Source: Flavobacterium panici (GTDB lineage: Bacteria; Bacteroidota; Bacteroidia; Flavobacteriales; Flavobacteriaceae). Taken from it: DNA of 64,000 nt. The translations under genes were made by a program, and so were the position numbers. Shown piece after piece: positions 52,990 to 62,091 of the stretch. Under the pieces are notes generated by a model that was given only the letters and a program-made list of their open reading frames with translations, had not been told where the DNA came from and did no database searches. Location of the stretch: assembly GCF_903819335.1 (NCBI RefSeq), contig NZ_CAIJDE010000050.1, positions 1 to 64,000 of the forward strand. Direction: 5' to 3'. Position 1 is the first letter of the stretch. Every line of letters begins with the position of its first letter.

Positions 52990-53183
52990 ATTATTCATCC
53001 CCTATTTTCCGTAGAGACGCACAGCAGTGCGTCTTATGCGCAACGAATATACGCGACGTATAATTGAAAAAATAAAAATATTATTCATCCCTATCTTCCG
53101 TAGAGACGCACAGCAGTGCGTCTTATCCGCAAAGAATATACGCGACGTAAACTGGACGTAGACGCACTGCTGTGCGTCTCTAC
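52990..53183. repeat. REP-like repeat cluster (GTAGAGACGCACAGCAGTGC)
   Basis: Two direct copies of about 70 bases (52990-53060 and 53080-53149) are followed by an inverted short copy (53158-53183). Each holds the hairpin AGACGCACAGCAGTGCGTCT. This fills most of the 308-base gap 52914-53221. Just before it (52923) is a partial AACCATATAAG word. No transposase is near. Confidence 0.85.
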
Positions 53184-53221
53184 AATATGCATTGTGTGAA
53201 ATGTGTTTTATAAAAATATAT

Positions 53222-54178
53222 TTACGCTAATATTTTCTCAATCGCATTCAATTCATCATGCGTAAACTCAGTATTTTGCAAACAATCAATATTATTACAC
53301 AATTGTTTTACAGAACTCGCACCAATTAAAACAGAAGTAATTCGTTTATCTTTTTGAAGCCAGGCCAAAGCCAATTGTGCTAAAGATTGGTTTCTGTTTT
53401 GAGCAATTTCATTCAGCTGAATTAATTTCTGAATTCTTTCTTGTGTAACTTCATTTTCTTTCAAATGCCCGTTTGGATTATGCGCTCTTGAATTTTCCGG
53501 AATTCCGTTTAAATACTTATCTGTTAAAAGTCCTTGTGCCAAAGGCGAAAATGCAATACAGCCCACTCCTTTTTCTTCTAAAACATCTAATAAACCATTT
53601 TCTACCCAACGCTCTAACATCGAATATTTTGCCTGATGAATTAAACAAGGTGTTCCCAATTGTTTTAAAACATCAACCGCAACACGAGTCTGCTCTGCCG
53701 AATAATTACTGATTCCAACATACAAGGCTTTTCCGCTTCTAACAGCGTGATCCAGCGCCATCATAGTTTCTTCAATTGGCGTTTCTGGATCGGGACGGTG
53801 CGAATAAAAAATATCGACATAATCAACGTTCATTCTTTTCAAACTCTGATCTAAACTTGATAATAAATATTTTCTGGAACCCCAATCTCCGTAAGGACCA
53901 TTCCACATCGTATAACCAGCTTTTGTAGAAATCACGATTTCATCACGCAGATTTCCCTGAAAATTATGCCACAATATTTTACCAAAATTTTCCTCAGCAG
54001 AACCAGGAACCGGGCCGTAATTATTCGCTAAATCAAAATGAGTAATTCCTTTATCAAAAGCTTCTACAGCGATACTTTCAGCATTTTCAAAATTATCTAC
54101 TGAACCGAAGTTATGCCATAATCCTAAGGAAATTTCTGAAAGTAATAAACCGCTTCTTCCGCATCTGTGATATTTCAT
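53222..54178 (-). CDS. Aldo/keto reductase (YghZ-like)
   Basis: A 318-residue NADPH-dependent (beta/alpha)8 reductase. The catalytic tetrad is visible: aspartate in HFDLANNYG, tyrosine of the same word, lysine in ISTKAG, and histidine in FYSHRPDPE. The word WHNFQGNLRDEIVISTKAGY followed by YGDWGSRKYLLSSLDQSL is that of the L-glyceraldehyde-3-phosphate reductase group. It may act on a sugar aldehyde in the mannan locus, but it could as well be a neighbour with a separate role. It is monocistronic, on the minus strand, between two repeat regions. Confidence 0.88.
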   Translation of the reverse strand: MKYHRCGRSGLLLSEISLGLWHNFGSVDNFENAESIAVEAFDKGITHFDLANNYGPVPGSAEENFGKILWHNFQGNLRDEIVISTKAGYTMWNGPYGDWGSRKYLLSSLDQSLKRMNVDYVDIFYSHRPDPETPIEETMMALDHAVRSGKALYVGISNYSAEQTRVAVDVLKQLGTPCLIHQAKYSMLERWVENGLLDVLEEKGVGCIAFSPLAQGLLTDKYLNGIPENSRAHNPNGHLKENEVTQERIQKLIQLNEIAQNRNQSLAQLALAWLQKDKRITSVLIGASSVKQLCNNIDCLQNTEFTHDELNAIEKILA

Positions 54179-54242
54179 TGTTTTAGTTTAAAGGTTGGAG
54201 TTTTAATAGAATTTAAAGTTAGAAAAATAATGCTTTTGTTTT

Positions 54243-54487
54243 GCCACAAAGACACTAAGTCGCAAAGATTTTTTTACATAGCCCCTAGCTTCAGCTAGGG
54301 GAATAAGATTGGAAGTTACAAAGGGCTTTAGCCAAACCTACAAAGTTTGGCTAAAGCCCTTTTGATTGCGTTAATATTTTTCATCCAGCTAAAGCTGGAC
54401 GCTATTAATCTTAAATTTTAAAAAAAACTTTGCGACTCTGCGACTTTGCGAGATTAAAAAAACTTCACGCATTAGTGCCTTTGTGGC
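54243..54487. repeat. Nested hairpin element
   Basis: Outer arms GCCACAAAGACACTAAG... and ...GTGCCTTTGTGGC enclose three smaller hairpins: AGCCCCTAGCTTCAGCTAGG (54292-54312), AAGGGCTTTAGCCAAACC with its partner (54325-54362), and TCCAGCTAAAGCTGGA (about 54383-54400). It fills the gap between the reductase and GH3 genes; no gene is seen. Confidence 0.8.
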
Positions 54488-54495
54488 AAAAACAT

Positions 54496-56793
54496 CTACT
54501 CTTTTATCTCAAAACCGTCTTGCAAACCTTGATCAGAACTTCCTCCCACCATAATTTTAAAAGTTCCCGGTTCTACTAAATAATTCTCATCGTTGTCATA
54601 AAAACCAAGCTCTTTCTCTGTTAAAGTAAAAGTTACCGTTTTAGTTTCCCCTTTTTTCAAACTTACCAATTCAAACCCTTTCAATTCTTTTATCGGGCGA
54701 ACGATACTTGCGTATTCATCATGAATATATAACTGAACTACTTCTTTTCCATCATAATTCCCGGTGTTTGTAACCTCAACGCTTAGTTCTACATTTTCTC
54801 CTTTTGCAAAAGCAGTTTTATTCAATTTCAGGTTTTTATATTCGAATTTCGTATAACTCAAACCAAAACCAAACGGAAATTGAGGCGTTTTCTCGACATC
54901 CATATAATGTGACCAGAAAACATTTTTGTCACTGTCTGTTGGTCTTCCTGTACTGTATTTGTTATAATAAATTGGAACCTGACCTACATTTCTTGGAAAC
55001 GACATTGGCAGTTTCCCACTTGGGTTATAATCTCCGTATAAAACCTGCGCAACAGCATTTCCGGTTTGCGTTCCTAATTGCCACGCTTCTACAATTGCCG
55101 GAACATTTTCTGTCGCCCACGGAATACTCAACGGACGTCCGTTATTTAAAACCAAAACTATATTTGGATTTACTTTATAAATTTCTTCTAATAATTCTTG
55201 CTGTAAACCTGGCAAATTCAAATCAGTTCTACTTCTTCCTTCTCCGCTTTGAAAACCGTATTCACCTAAAACCATTACTACAACATCAGCATTTTTCGCC
55301 GCTGTTTTTGCAGCTTCAAATCCGCTTTTATCTGTGGTGTTGAAAACTGTTTCGGTTAGAAAAGTAGCTTTCTGTTTTAATAAATCAAGACCTTTTTCAA
55401 AAACCAATTGATTGTCTTTATATTGCTGCATTCCTTCCAAAACCGAAACGGCAGTATTATCATCTGCAGCAATTCTCCAGCTTCCCAGCGGACTGTTTTT
55501 ATCGTTTGCCAAAGCACCAATCAAAGCAATTTTTTGTCCTGATTTTTTCAGTGGAAGCAAATTCTTTTCGTTCTTTAATAATACAATCGATTTCTTCGCC
55601 ATATCCAAAACGCCGTCATTATTAGCTTTACTTCCGACAACCGCTTTTTCACGTTTTTCATCGCAATATCTGTACGGATCATCAAATAATCCCAATTCAA
55701 ATTTTACACGAAGAATTCGTCGAACCGCATCGTCAACCAAAGATTCTTTTACTTTTCCTGATTTTACTAAATCAACTAATTTTGCCACATACAAATACGA
55801 TTCCATATCCATATCAGAACCTGCAATTACAGCTTTTGCGGTTGCATCGGCTTCATCTTTTGCATATCCGTGAGCAATCATTTCACGAATCGAAGCATAA
55901 TCTGAAATTACAAATCCGTCGAACTTCCATTTTCCTTTTAAAATATCTCTTTGTAAAAAGGCATTTCCGGTTGCGGGAACACCATTTAAAGTATTAAACG
56001 AATTCATAAATGTTCTAACTCCCGCATCAACAGTCGCTTTAAAAGGAGGCAAAACCGAATTGTACAATTTCGAATTACTGATATCAACAATATTATATTC
56101 TAATCCCGCTTCAACATAACCATAAGCAGCAAAATGTTTCGCGCAGGCTGCTATTGTATTTACTTTGGCTAAATCCGCAGTAGTTTCTCCCTGAAAACCT
56201 TTTACTCGGGCATAACCCACTTTACTTCCTAAATATGGGTCTTCTCCGGCGCCTTCCATCACACGTCCCCAGCGTGCGTCATTTGCAACATCAACATTTG
56301 GTCCAAATGTCCAGTTAATTCCTGATGCCGAAGCTTCATCTGCCGCAATCGCCGCTGATTTTTTAATCGCTTCTAAATCCCAGCTTGCTGCTTCTGCCAA
56401 CGGAATTGGGCTTAACGTTTTATAGCCATGTATTACGTCAAAACCAATAATTAACGGAATCCCTAATCGTGTTTCTTCAACTGCGATTTTCTGCACAGCG
56501 CGAACTTCTTTTACGCCGCGAACTGTCAGCATTGATCCTACTAATCCTTTTCTTAAATGTTCATATTTTAATTCAGCCGTTCCTCCTTTTGGAGCTGGTC
56601 CCGTAACATCCCAAAAACCATTGTATTGGTTCATCTGCCCCACTTTTTCCTCCAATGTCATCAAGGGCAAAAGCAAGTCAATTCTTTGCTCAATAGTTTT
56701 GTTTTTATCCAGATACGGCTTTTTTTGTGCATTCATATTTCCAACAGTAAACAGGGACAAAACCCCAATAATTATTATTTTTTTATTTTTCAT
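54496..56793 (-). CDS. bglX: GH3 beta-glucosidase
   Basis: A 765-residue periplasmic enzyme. The signal peptide ends near residue 22. The catalytic domain (about 35-360) has YGWTFGPNVDVANDARWGRV-like words (NWTFGPNVDVANDARWGRVM), KHFAAYG, and the nucleophile aspartate in GFVISDYASI. A second alpha/beta domain (about 400-610, VVMVLGEYGFQSGEGRSR) holds the acid/base region, and a fibronectin-III-like domain closes the protein (VSVEVTNTG-like, VVQLYIHDE). It matches BglX in length and order. In this locus it likely removes terminal beta-glucose from glucomannan pieces. Confidence 0.93.
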   Translation of the reverse strand: MKNKKIIIIGVLSLFTVGNMNAQKKPYLDKNKTIEQRIDLLLPLMTLEEKVGQMNQYNGFWDVTGPAPKGGTAELKYEHLRKGLVGSMLTVRGVKEVRAVQKIAVEETRLGIPLIIGFDVIHGYKTLSPIPLAEAASWDLEAIKKSAAIAADEASASGINWTFGPNVDVANDARWGRVMEGAGEDPYLGSKVGYARVKGFQGETTADLAKVNTIAACAKHFAAYGYVEAGLEYNIVDISNSKLYNSVLPPFKATVDAGVRTFMNSFNTLNGVPATGNAFLQRDILKGKWKFDGFVISDYASIREMIAHGYAKDEADATAKAVIAGSDMDMESYLYVAKLVDLVKSGKVKESLVDDAVRRILRVKFELGLFDDPYRYCDEKREKAVVGSKANNDGVLDMAKKSIVLLKNEKNLLPLKKSGQKIALIGALANDKNSPLGSWRIAADDNTAVSVLEGMQQYKDNQLVFEKGLDLLKQKATFLTETVFNTTDKSGFEAAKTAAKNADVVVMVLGEYGFQSGEGRSRTDLNLPGLQQELLEEIYKVNPNIVLVLNNGRPLSIPWATENVPAIVEAWQLGTQTGNAVAQVLYGDYNPSGKLPMSFPRNVGQVPIYYNKYSTGRPTDSDKNVFWSHYMDVEKTPQFPFGFGLSYTKFEYKNLKLNKTAFAKGENVELSVEVTNTGNYDGKEVVQLYIHDEYASIVRPIKELKGFELVSLKKGETKTVTFTLTEKELGFYDNDENYLVEPGTFKIMVGGSSDQGLQDGFEIKE

Positions 56794-56822
56794 ATGTGGT
56801 TTAGTTTTTTTTCAAGGTGCTA

Positions 56823-56840
56823 TCCCGATAGCTATCGGGA
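56823..56840. repeat. Short palindrome TCCCGATAGCTATCGGGA
   Basis: A perfect 18-bp palindrome in the leader of the GH3 gene. It is followed at 56845-56945 by the words GCTAAGATTCTAAG and GCTTCGACTTCGCTCAGCCT shared with repeats at 2908 and 2176. Confidence 0.7.
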
Positions 56841-57032
56841 CTGAGATGCTAAGATTCTAAGCTTTTTTCCAAAACTTTGCGCCTTTGCGTCTTTGCGAGA
56901 TTCAAATTATACATTGTGTGGCTTCGACTTCGCTCAGCCTGACAAGAGCAAAAAAAAATCAGTGTTAATCAGTTGATCAGTAAAATCAGTGGGCAAAAAA
57001 TCTAAAATCTACATTCTAAAATCTAAAATTCC

Positions 57033-58412
57033 CTATTCTGTAATAAAACAAGAAGCCGGTAAATTTGCTTTATTAAACAAATCTGACTGTGTTGTATTTC
57101 CCCATGCAAATCTCACTTTTGCTGGGTTTATTACTTTTTTGCTTGTCAAAATCACCTGATTATTTTTTATTGAAGCTTCGGCTGGATAGAAAACTCCATC
57201 GACGCCAGCCACTTCAAATTGATTCGATTCTTTATCTTTGAAATACAATCCGTCTCCATAATCAAAAGAAACCACAACTTTATTCTTATCCACTTTAAAA
57301 GCTTTAAAAAGCGGACCATTTACCAAATTTGAATTCACTTTATAGGTTTCGGCTAAAGCCAAATTTGCTAAACGAATTCCGACTGATTTTTTATTCTTTG
57401 GATGAATATCAATCGTATCTGAAATATCCGAAGTTAAAACCATTCCTGTTTTTGGAACTTCTTTTAAAATTTTTCTTTGAGAATTTCTAACCGTAACATT
57501 CGAGAAATTATTTGTTCCGGTTTTGTAAGGTGCAATTTGAACGAAATAAAAAGAAAATTCGTCGTTCCAGTTTTTTCTCCACGAAGTAATCAAAGCAGAA
57601 AGTGTTTTATCGTAAACCAAAGAACCAACATTTGATTCTCCCTGATACCAAATTGTTCCTGCAATTTTGAATCCAACAATTGGAGCAATCATCGCATTAT
57701 AAGCACGTCCGGGTTGATGTGGCCCATATTCCTGTTCGTATAGTTTTTTAGCGTTTTCTAATAAAACCGGATCGTTTTGAATCACTTCTTCCGGCATCCA
57801 GATTTCAGCCGGAGTTCCGCCCCAATTAGATGAAATTAATCCGATTGGAACATTTTTTAAATCTTCGCGTAAGCGTTTAGCAAAAAAATAACCAACGGCG
57901 CTGAAATACTTCATAGTTTCAGGAGTCGATTCAACCCAATTTCCTAATACATTATTTTGCGGAGTTGTTGCCGTGGATTTTGAAACGGTAAAAAATCGAA
58001 TATTTGGATTTGCGGCATTTTTAACTTCTTCATCGCCGTTATCGATTCCCCAACTTGCCGACATTTCCATATTGGATTGTCCTGAACATATCCATACTTC
58101 GCCAATTAAAATATTTTTTAAAACAACTTCAGTATATCCTTTTATAGAAATTGTGTAAGGGCCGCCGGCTTCAGGAGTTTTAATTATAAGTTCCCATTTT
58201 GCCTGATTATTTGTAACTGCTTTATATTCCTGATTGTTCCAGCTTGAAACTAATTTGATTTCTTCTTTTGGATTTGCCCAGCCCCAAATTTTAACTTCAG
58301 AATTGCGCTGTAAAACCATATTATCTCCAAAAATATTCGGGAGCGTAACATTTGCTGTTATGATATTAGAAATCATAAAAAAGAAAATAAGCTTAAGTAT
58401 ATTATTTTTCAT
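57033..58412 (-). CDS. Sialate O-acetylesterase-like SGNH esterase
   Basis: A 459-residue secreted esterase with a signal peptide ending near residue 21 (ITANVTLP). The catalytic serine is in GEVWICSGQSNMEMSA, a second conserved block is TIWYQGESNVGS, and the Asp-His pair lies in SDTIDIHPKNKK (residue about 330). Beta-sandwich segments sit inside and around the catalytic fold, as in the sialate O-acetylesterase family. Given the neighbours, acetyl removal from mannan is more likely than from sialic acid, which is inference. Its start overlaps the end of the upstream CE2 gene by 11 bases, so the two are translated together. Confidence 0.88.
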   Translation of the reverse strand: MKNNILKLIFFFMISNIITANVTLPNIFGDNMVLQRNSEVKIWGWANPKEEIKLVSSWNNQEYKAVTNNQAKWELIIKTPEAGGPYTISIKGYTEVVLKNILIGEVWICSGQSNMEMSASWGIDNGDEEVKNAANPNIRFFTVSKSTATTPQNNVLGNWVESTPETMKYFSAVGYFFAKRLREDLKNVPIGLISSNWGGTPAEIWMPEEVIQNDPVLLENAKKLYEQEYGPHQPGRAYNAMIAPIVGFKIAGTIWYQGESNVGSLVYDKTLSALITSWRKNWNDEFSFYFVQIAPYKTGTNNFSNVTVRNSQRKILKEVPKTGMVLTSDISDTIDIHPKNKKSVGIRLANLALAETYKVNSNLVNGPLFKAFKVDKNKVVVSFDYGDGLYFKDKESNQFEVAGVDGVFYPAEASIKNNQVILTSKKVINPAKVRFAWGNTTQSDLFNKANLPASCFITE

Positions 58413-59493
58413 TTAACAGCTTTTTTAAAAATGGAGCATATTCGTCTGCCAAAGCTTTATGATCAGCCACATCAGGATGTCCTGAACAGCCTTTTGGCGT
58501 CATTGGTTTGAATTTGAAAATCTGAATTGGCTTATGTGTTTTGTCTTCCGCGAAAGCGTTTTTTACTTTATTCAGACAATCTTCAAAAACAAGGGCTCTT
58601 TCTCCACCTACCATCGGGCTATTTGTAATTACAATCTGCACATTTGGATTGTGTTCGTAAAGCATTTTTATAAAGTTGATGTAATTCGAAACATATTTTT
58701 CCGGATTAAAAGGCAAACGTTCTTTTTTTCCGTCTCCGCCAGAAAAATCATTTGTTCCTAAAGCAATGCTTATAATATCCGGCTGAAAAGCAAAATCGTA
58801 TTTAGGTTTTGAGGGATCTTTGGTCAAATATAAATTAGGATAAACATCTGGCATTATGGCTTCGTCTTTGTTTTCGTCGTTCCAGTTTCTGTAAATTCCA
58901 ATTCCCGAAACGCAACTCATTAAATAGTTTACACCAATTTCTCTTGAAATTCTTGGTCCGTAAGCGTAATAACCATTATGATGATCCATATATTCTCCTT
59001 TATCGCATGGAATATCCGACGGATCGCTGGCTGCACCGCAAGTAATTGAATCCCCTATAAATTCAATTTTCTTTTTCTTTTTAGATGAAATTGAAGTCAG
59101 TTTTGCAGTTGTTCCGGCAAACAAAATATTCCCGCTTTGAGCTTCGGTATTTTTATAGATTTCTAAATGATGTTCTTTTTTATTGGAAGTTACTTTTATT
59201 GGAAATGACTGAACTGCTCCTTTTTCAATTCTTATTTTTCCAATATATTTTCCATCTAAAACCAGCTGAACATAATTATGATGTTCATAAGAATCTACAC
59301 TTTGAAGTGAAATTGAACATTCATTTCCTGTAAAATTAAAGGATACCGAAGAAGCCGTTCCAATCAAAATAACCTGATTGTTCTGAAGTTTATCAACTCT
59401 TCCGGCATAAAGAAAGGTATTCTGGTTTTGAGATGTTGAAACAACTGAAATCAGCAAAAACAGAATTAAAAGTGCATTTTTTTTTAGAAACAT
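58402..59493 (-). CDS. CE2-like acetyl esterase (SGNH/GDSL)
   Basis: A 363-residue secreted enzyme with a signal peptide ending near residue 20 (STSQNQ). An N-terminal beta-sandwich (about 25-130) is followed by the SGNH domain (about 140-360): FIGDSITCGAASDPS with the serine, LMSCVSGIGIY, LGTNDFSGGDG, and the histidine in CSGHPDVADH. This two-domain order is that of carbohydrate esterase family 2, which removes acetyl groups from mannan and xylan chains. It leads a two-gene operon with the esterase that overlaps its end. Confidence 0.9.
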   Translation of the reverse strand: MFLKKNALLILFLLISVVSTSQNQNTFLYAGRVDKLQNNQVILIGTASSVSFNFTGNECSISLQSVDSYEHHNYVQLVLDGKYIGKIRIEKGAVQSFPIKVTSNKKEHHLEIYKNTEAQSGNILFAGTTAKLTSISSKKKKKIEFIGDSITCGAASDPSDIPCDKGEYMDHHNGYYAYGPRISREIGVNYLMSCVSGIGIYRNWNDENKDEAIMPDVYPNLYLTKDPSKPKYDFAFQPDIISIALGTNDFSGGDGKKERLPFNPEKYVSNYINFIKMLYEHNPNVQIVITNSPMVGGERALVFEDCLNKVKNAFAEDKTHKPIQIFKFKPMTPKGCSGHPDVADHKALADEYAPFLKKLLNEK

Positions 59494-59524
59494 AATTTAT
59501 TTGTTAAAATATAAATACGATTCA

Positions 59525-59551
59525 CAAATATATTTGAAATGTACTAGACAA
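59525..59551 (-). promoter_or_regulatory. Candidate promoter of the esterase operon
   Basis: On the minus strand TTG (59549-59551), 16 bases, and TATATTTG (59525-59532). The spacing equals that of the SusC operon candidate. The predicted leader is about 28 bases. Confidence 0.45.
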
Positions 59552-59690
59552 AAAGATACTAAAACATCAAAAAGTAATAAAAAAACACCACGTAAACACA
59601 TCATTTAATTGCTAATTCTTACAATCTATACTGCATTTTGAAAAATAACGTTCTATCTTTAGCAATTAAACCTTTTCTTATTTAAAAAAA

Positions 59691-60191
59691 ATGAAACTCA
59701 ACTTTTTCACCATCATATTTTCCGTCATCTTATTTTCTTTTTGTACTGCAAAAGAGAAAAATAAAAATATTATTCAAAAAGAGCAATCAGCAATCGATCG
59801 GGATTCTATAATAGTTTTTGCCAAAAAATATTTAGGAACGCCTTATTTATATGCGAGCAGTAATCCGCAAAAAGGGTTTGACTGTTCTGGTTTTGTGAGT
59901 TATGTTTTTGGGAATTTTGGGATGACCTTGCCCAGAAGTTCGAGCGGATATAAAAATTTAGGAACGGCGCTAAAACCTGAAGATTTTAAAGTTGGGGATA
60001 TTTTGGTTTTTTATGGGTATAAAGACAAAACGGTAATTGGTCATCTTGGCATAATTTGCGAGGCAGACGGAATGCAGTCTAAATTTATTCATGCTTCATC
60101 TGGAAAAGCGCAGCAGGTTACAATCACTTCACTTGCTACTGAACATTACACCAATCGTTTTTATAAATGTATTGATGTAATTTCTAAATAA
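59691..60191 (+). CDS. NlpC/P60 family cysteine peptidase
   Basis: A 166-residue cell-wall hydrolase. The N-terminus has a hydrophobic signal with a possible lipobox (FSFCTAKEK, cysteine 18). The catalytic cysteine is in GFDCSGFVSYVF (near 63), the histidine in GHLGIICE, and a third polar residue in KFIHASSGK. Such enzymes cut the peptide stems of peptidoglycan. It is short, consisting of the catalytic domain only. It lies on the right side of the mannan locus with its own orientation and a terminator. Confidence 0.9.
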   Translation: MKLNFFTIIFSVILFSFCTAKEKNKNIIQKEQSAIDRDSIIVFAKKYLGTPYLYASSNPQKGFDCSGFVSYVFGNFGMTLPRSSSGYKNLGTALKPEDFKVGDILVFYGYKDKTVIGHLGIICEADGMQSKFIHASSGKAQQVTITSLATEHYTNRFYKCIDVISK

Positions 60192-60225
60192 AAAAACTCC
60201 AAATACATGACATATTTGGAGCTTT
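60191..60225 (-). terminator. Terminator for the DUF1573 gene, possibly shared
   Basis: Stem CTCCAAATA / TATTTGGAG; the minus strand has seven T after it. It lies between convergent stops at 60191 and 60249. Confidence 0.75.
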
Positions 60226-60248
60226 CACTTTATAACTAACCTTTATTT

Positions 60249-60662
60249 TTAAATAACCGTTCCTTTTAACGTAAGTATTTTTGGAGCAGTTTCTGCACTT
60301 GTTGTTACGGTAACTGTTTTTGTAAAAGCGCCTTTGTTTGCTGCATTGTAAGTTGCTGTTACTTTTGCAGATTTACCAGGTAAAATTGGCTCTTTTGTGT
60401 AGTCTGTTGCTGTACAACCGCATGAACCCTGAACTTGTGTAATTACAACAGCAGTTTTTCCTGTGTTTTTAAATTCATAAACGATAGCTTTTGGAGTTCC
60501 TTGTGGAATTTCTCCAACATCGATTGTTTCTGCTTTCCAAACAATTGTGGAAGCTGTTTCACTAATTTTTGTTTCAGCTGTTAAAGATTTTACCGGAGCA
60601 ATTGCTGAAAAAGACATTAGGCTTAAAGCCAAAACAAGCATAGAAATTTTGATGATTTTCAT
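60249..60662 (-). CDS. DUF1573 domain protein, exported
   Basis: A 137-residue protein with a signal peptide (hydrophobic 8-22). The mature part is one immunoglobulin-like DUF1573 sandwich with the conserved QVQGSCGCTATDYTKEPILP (two cysteines) and the phrase PGKSAKVTATYNAANKGAF. The domain is abundant in Bacteroidota periplasms; its function is not established. A -7-like TATCTTTG is seen on the minus strand at 60704-60711, about 45 bases upstream of the start. It is a single gene. Confidence 0.88.
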   Translation of the reverse strand: MKIIKISMLVLALSLMSFSAIAPVKSLTAETKISETASTIVWKAETIDVGEIPQGTPKAIVYEFKNTGKTAVVITQVQGSCGCTATDYTKEPILPGKSAKVTATYNAANKGAFTKTVTVTTSAETAPKILTLKGTVI

Positions 60663-60825
60663 AGTTAAATATATTAATGGTTTATAGTTCGATTTTTACA
60701 TTACAAAGATATTTCAGACAAAAGCAAATCGCTGTTAAGCGGTTTCAAATGTTTGTTAATGACTTGTTAATCGCTGTTTTTAACTATATTTTTGATTAAT
60801 ATTACACTCTCAAAAGTCTGTTTTC

Positions 60826-62091
60826 TTGAAAATTAATAAACTCAATAGTATTATCGTTCTGGGATTGGTCGCCATAATTAGTATTTTGGTGGCGCAATTG
60901 CTTTGGACAAAAGAGGCTTTTACGATAGAGCAGAAAAAGCTGAGTCAAAAAGCGCATATCGCTCTTCTTGAGGTTGCTAAAAAACTATACGAAGGAACCA
61001 GTCACGAACTTCCGGCACAAAGTCCTGTGCAGAAAATTTCAAATGATTATTATATTGTAAATGTCGACAATGACTTTGAACCTGATATTTTAGAATTTTA
61101 TCTAAAAACAGAATTCAAAAAAATGAATATTACGACTGATTTTGAATATGCGATGTACAATTGCCAGAGTGACGAAATGATTTACGGCGATTATATTTCT
61201 TTATCGAAAAAAAAATCGGAATGCAAAAAGACGGTTTATTTCCCCAAACATAAAAATTTAGTCTACTATTTTGCGGTTCGTTTTCCTAATGAAACGACTT
61301 ATTTATTTAGTTCGATGCGGTTTTGGTTTGTGCTTTCGATTATGTTGATCTTGATTTTGTTGATTTACGTTTATTCGATTTTTACGCTTTTACAGCAAAA
61401 AAAATATTCTGAATTACAGCGTGACTTTATCAATAATATGACGCATGAATTTAAAACGCCTTTGTCTTCTATTTTAATTGCGTCGAAATATTTAAGTGAA
61501 CAAAATCCTATTAAGGACGATAAAAAACTGCATACTTATACAGAGATTATTATTAATCAAAGTAATAAGCTGAATCATCATATTGAGAAGATTTTAAATA
61601 TTGCGAAATCAGATTATGCGCCTTTAGAATTAAAAAAGGAACATGTTTTAATTATTCCGGTTATTGAAGAAGCGATTGAAAATATCCAATTAAAATATCC
61701 TGAAGCGATTATTACTATTGAAAGTCCTTCTCAGGAATATTTATTAGAAACAGATGTTTTTCATTTTGGCAATCTAATTTACAACCTTTTAGATAATGCG
61801 GTAAAATACTGCAATAAAAAGCCTGAAATTACGATTAGAATTTATGAGGATAATTCCATTTTAAAATTAGAGTTTGTCGATAACGGGATTGGAATTTCTA
61901 CTAAAAAATTATCTTATATATTTGATAAGTTTTACCGAATTCAAAACGAAAAGAGTAATGAAGTAAATGGTTTTGGACTTGGTTTATATTACGTAAAAGA
62001 AATATGCAGTTTGCAAAACTGGAAAATAAAAGCTGAAAATAATACTGAAAACGGAGTTACTATAACTTTGTCTATTCCTTATAAGAAATGA
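60826..62091 (+). CDS. Sensor histidine kinase (RprX-like)
   Basis: A 421-residue membrane kinase. Transmembrane helices lie near 8-28 and 165-188 with a periplasmic sensor between, containing a YAMYNCQSDE loop with cysteines. The DHp has FINNMTHEFKTPLSSILIAS with the phospho-accepting histidine, and the ATP domain has NLIYNLLDNAVKYCNKK, FVDNGIGIS and GFGLGLYYVKEI. The start is TTG at 60826: the first in-frame ATG lies far inside the sensor domain. The response regulator gene overlaps its stop by four bases (ATGA), which ensures joint translation. Confidence 0.93.
   Translation: MKINKLNSIIVLGLVAIISILVAQLLWTKEAFTIEQKKLSQKAHIALLEVAKKLYEGTSHELPAQSPVQKISNDYYIVNVDNDFEPDILEFYLKTEFKKMNITTDFEYAMYNCQSDEMIYGDYISLSKKKSECKKTVYFPKHKNLVYYFAVRFPNETTYLFSSMRFWFVLSIMLILILLIYVYSIFTLLQQKKYSELQRDFINNMTHEFKTPLSSILIASKYLSEQNPIKDDKKLHTYTEIIINQSNKLNHHIEKILNIAKSDYAPLELKKEHVLIIPVIEEAIENIQLKYPEAIITIESPSQEYLLETDVFHFGNLIYNLLDNAVKYCNKKPEITIRIYEDNSILKLEFVDNGIGISTKKLSYIFDKFYRIQNEKSNEVNGFGLGLYYVKEICSLQNWKIKAENNTENGVTITLSIPYKK

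Noticed and set aside
52990..53149. Two regular repeats that could look like a CRISPR array
   Set aside because: Only two direct copies, repeat units far too long, an inverted third copy, self-complementary hairpins and no cas genes. REP-type element.
55412..55873. A 153-codon open frame on the plus strand
   Set aside because: Lies fully opposite the GH3 gene, which has clear family motifs; composition is that of an antisense shadow.
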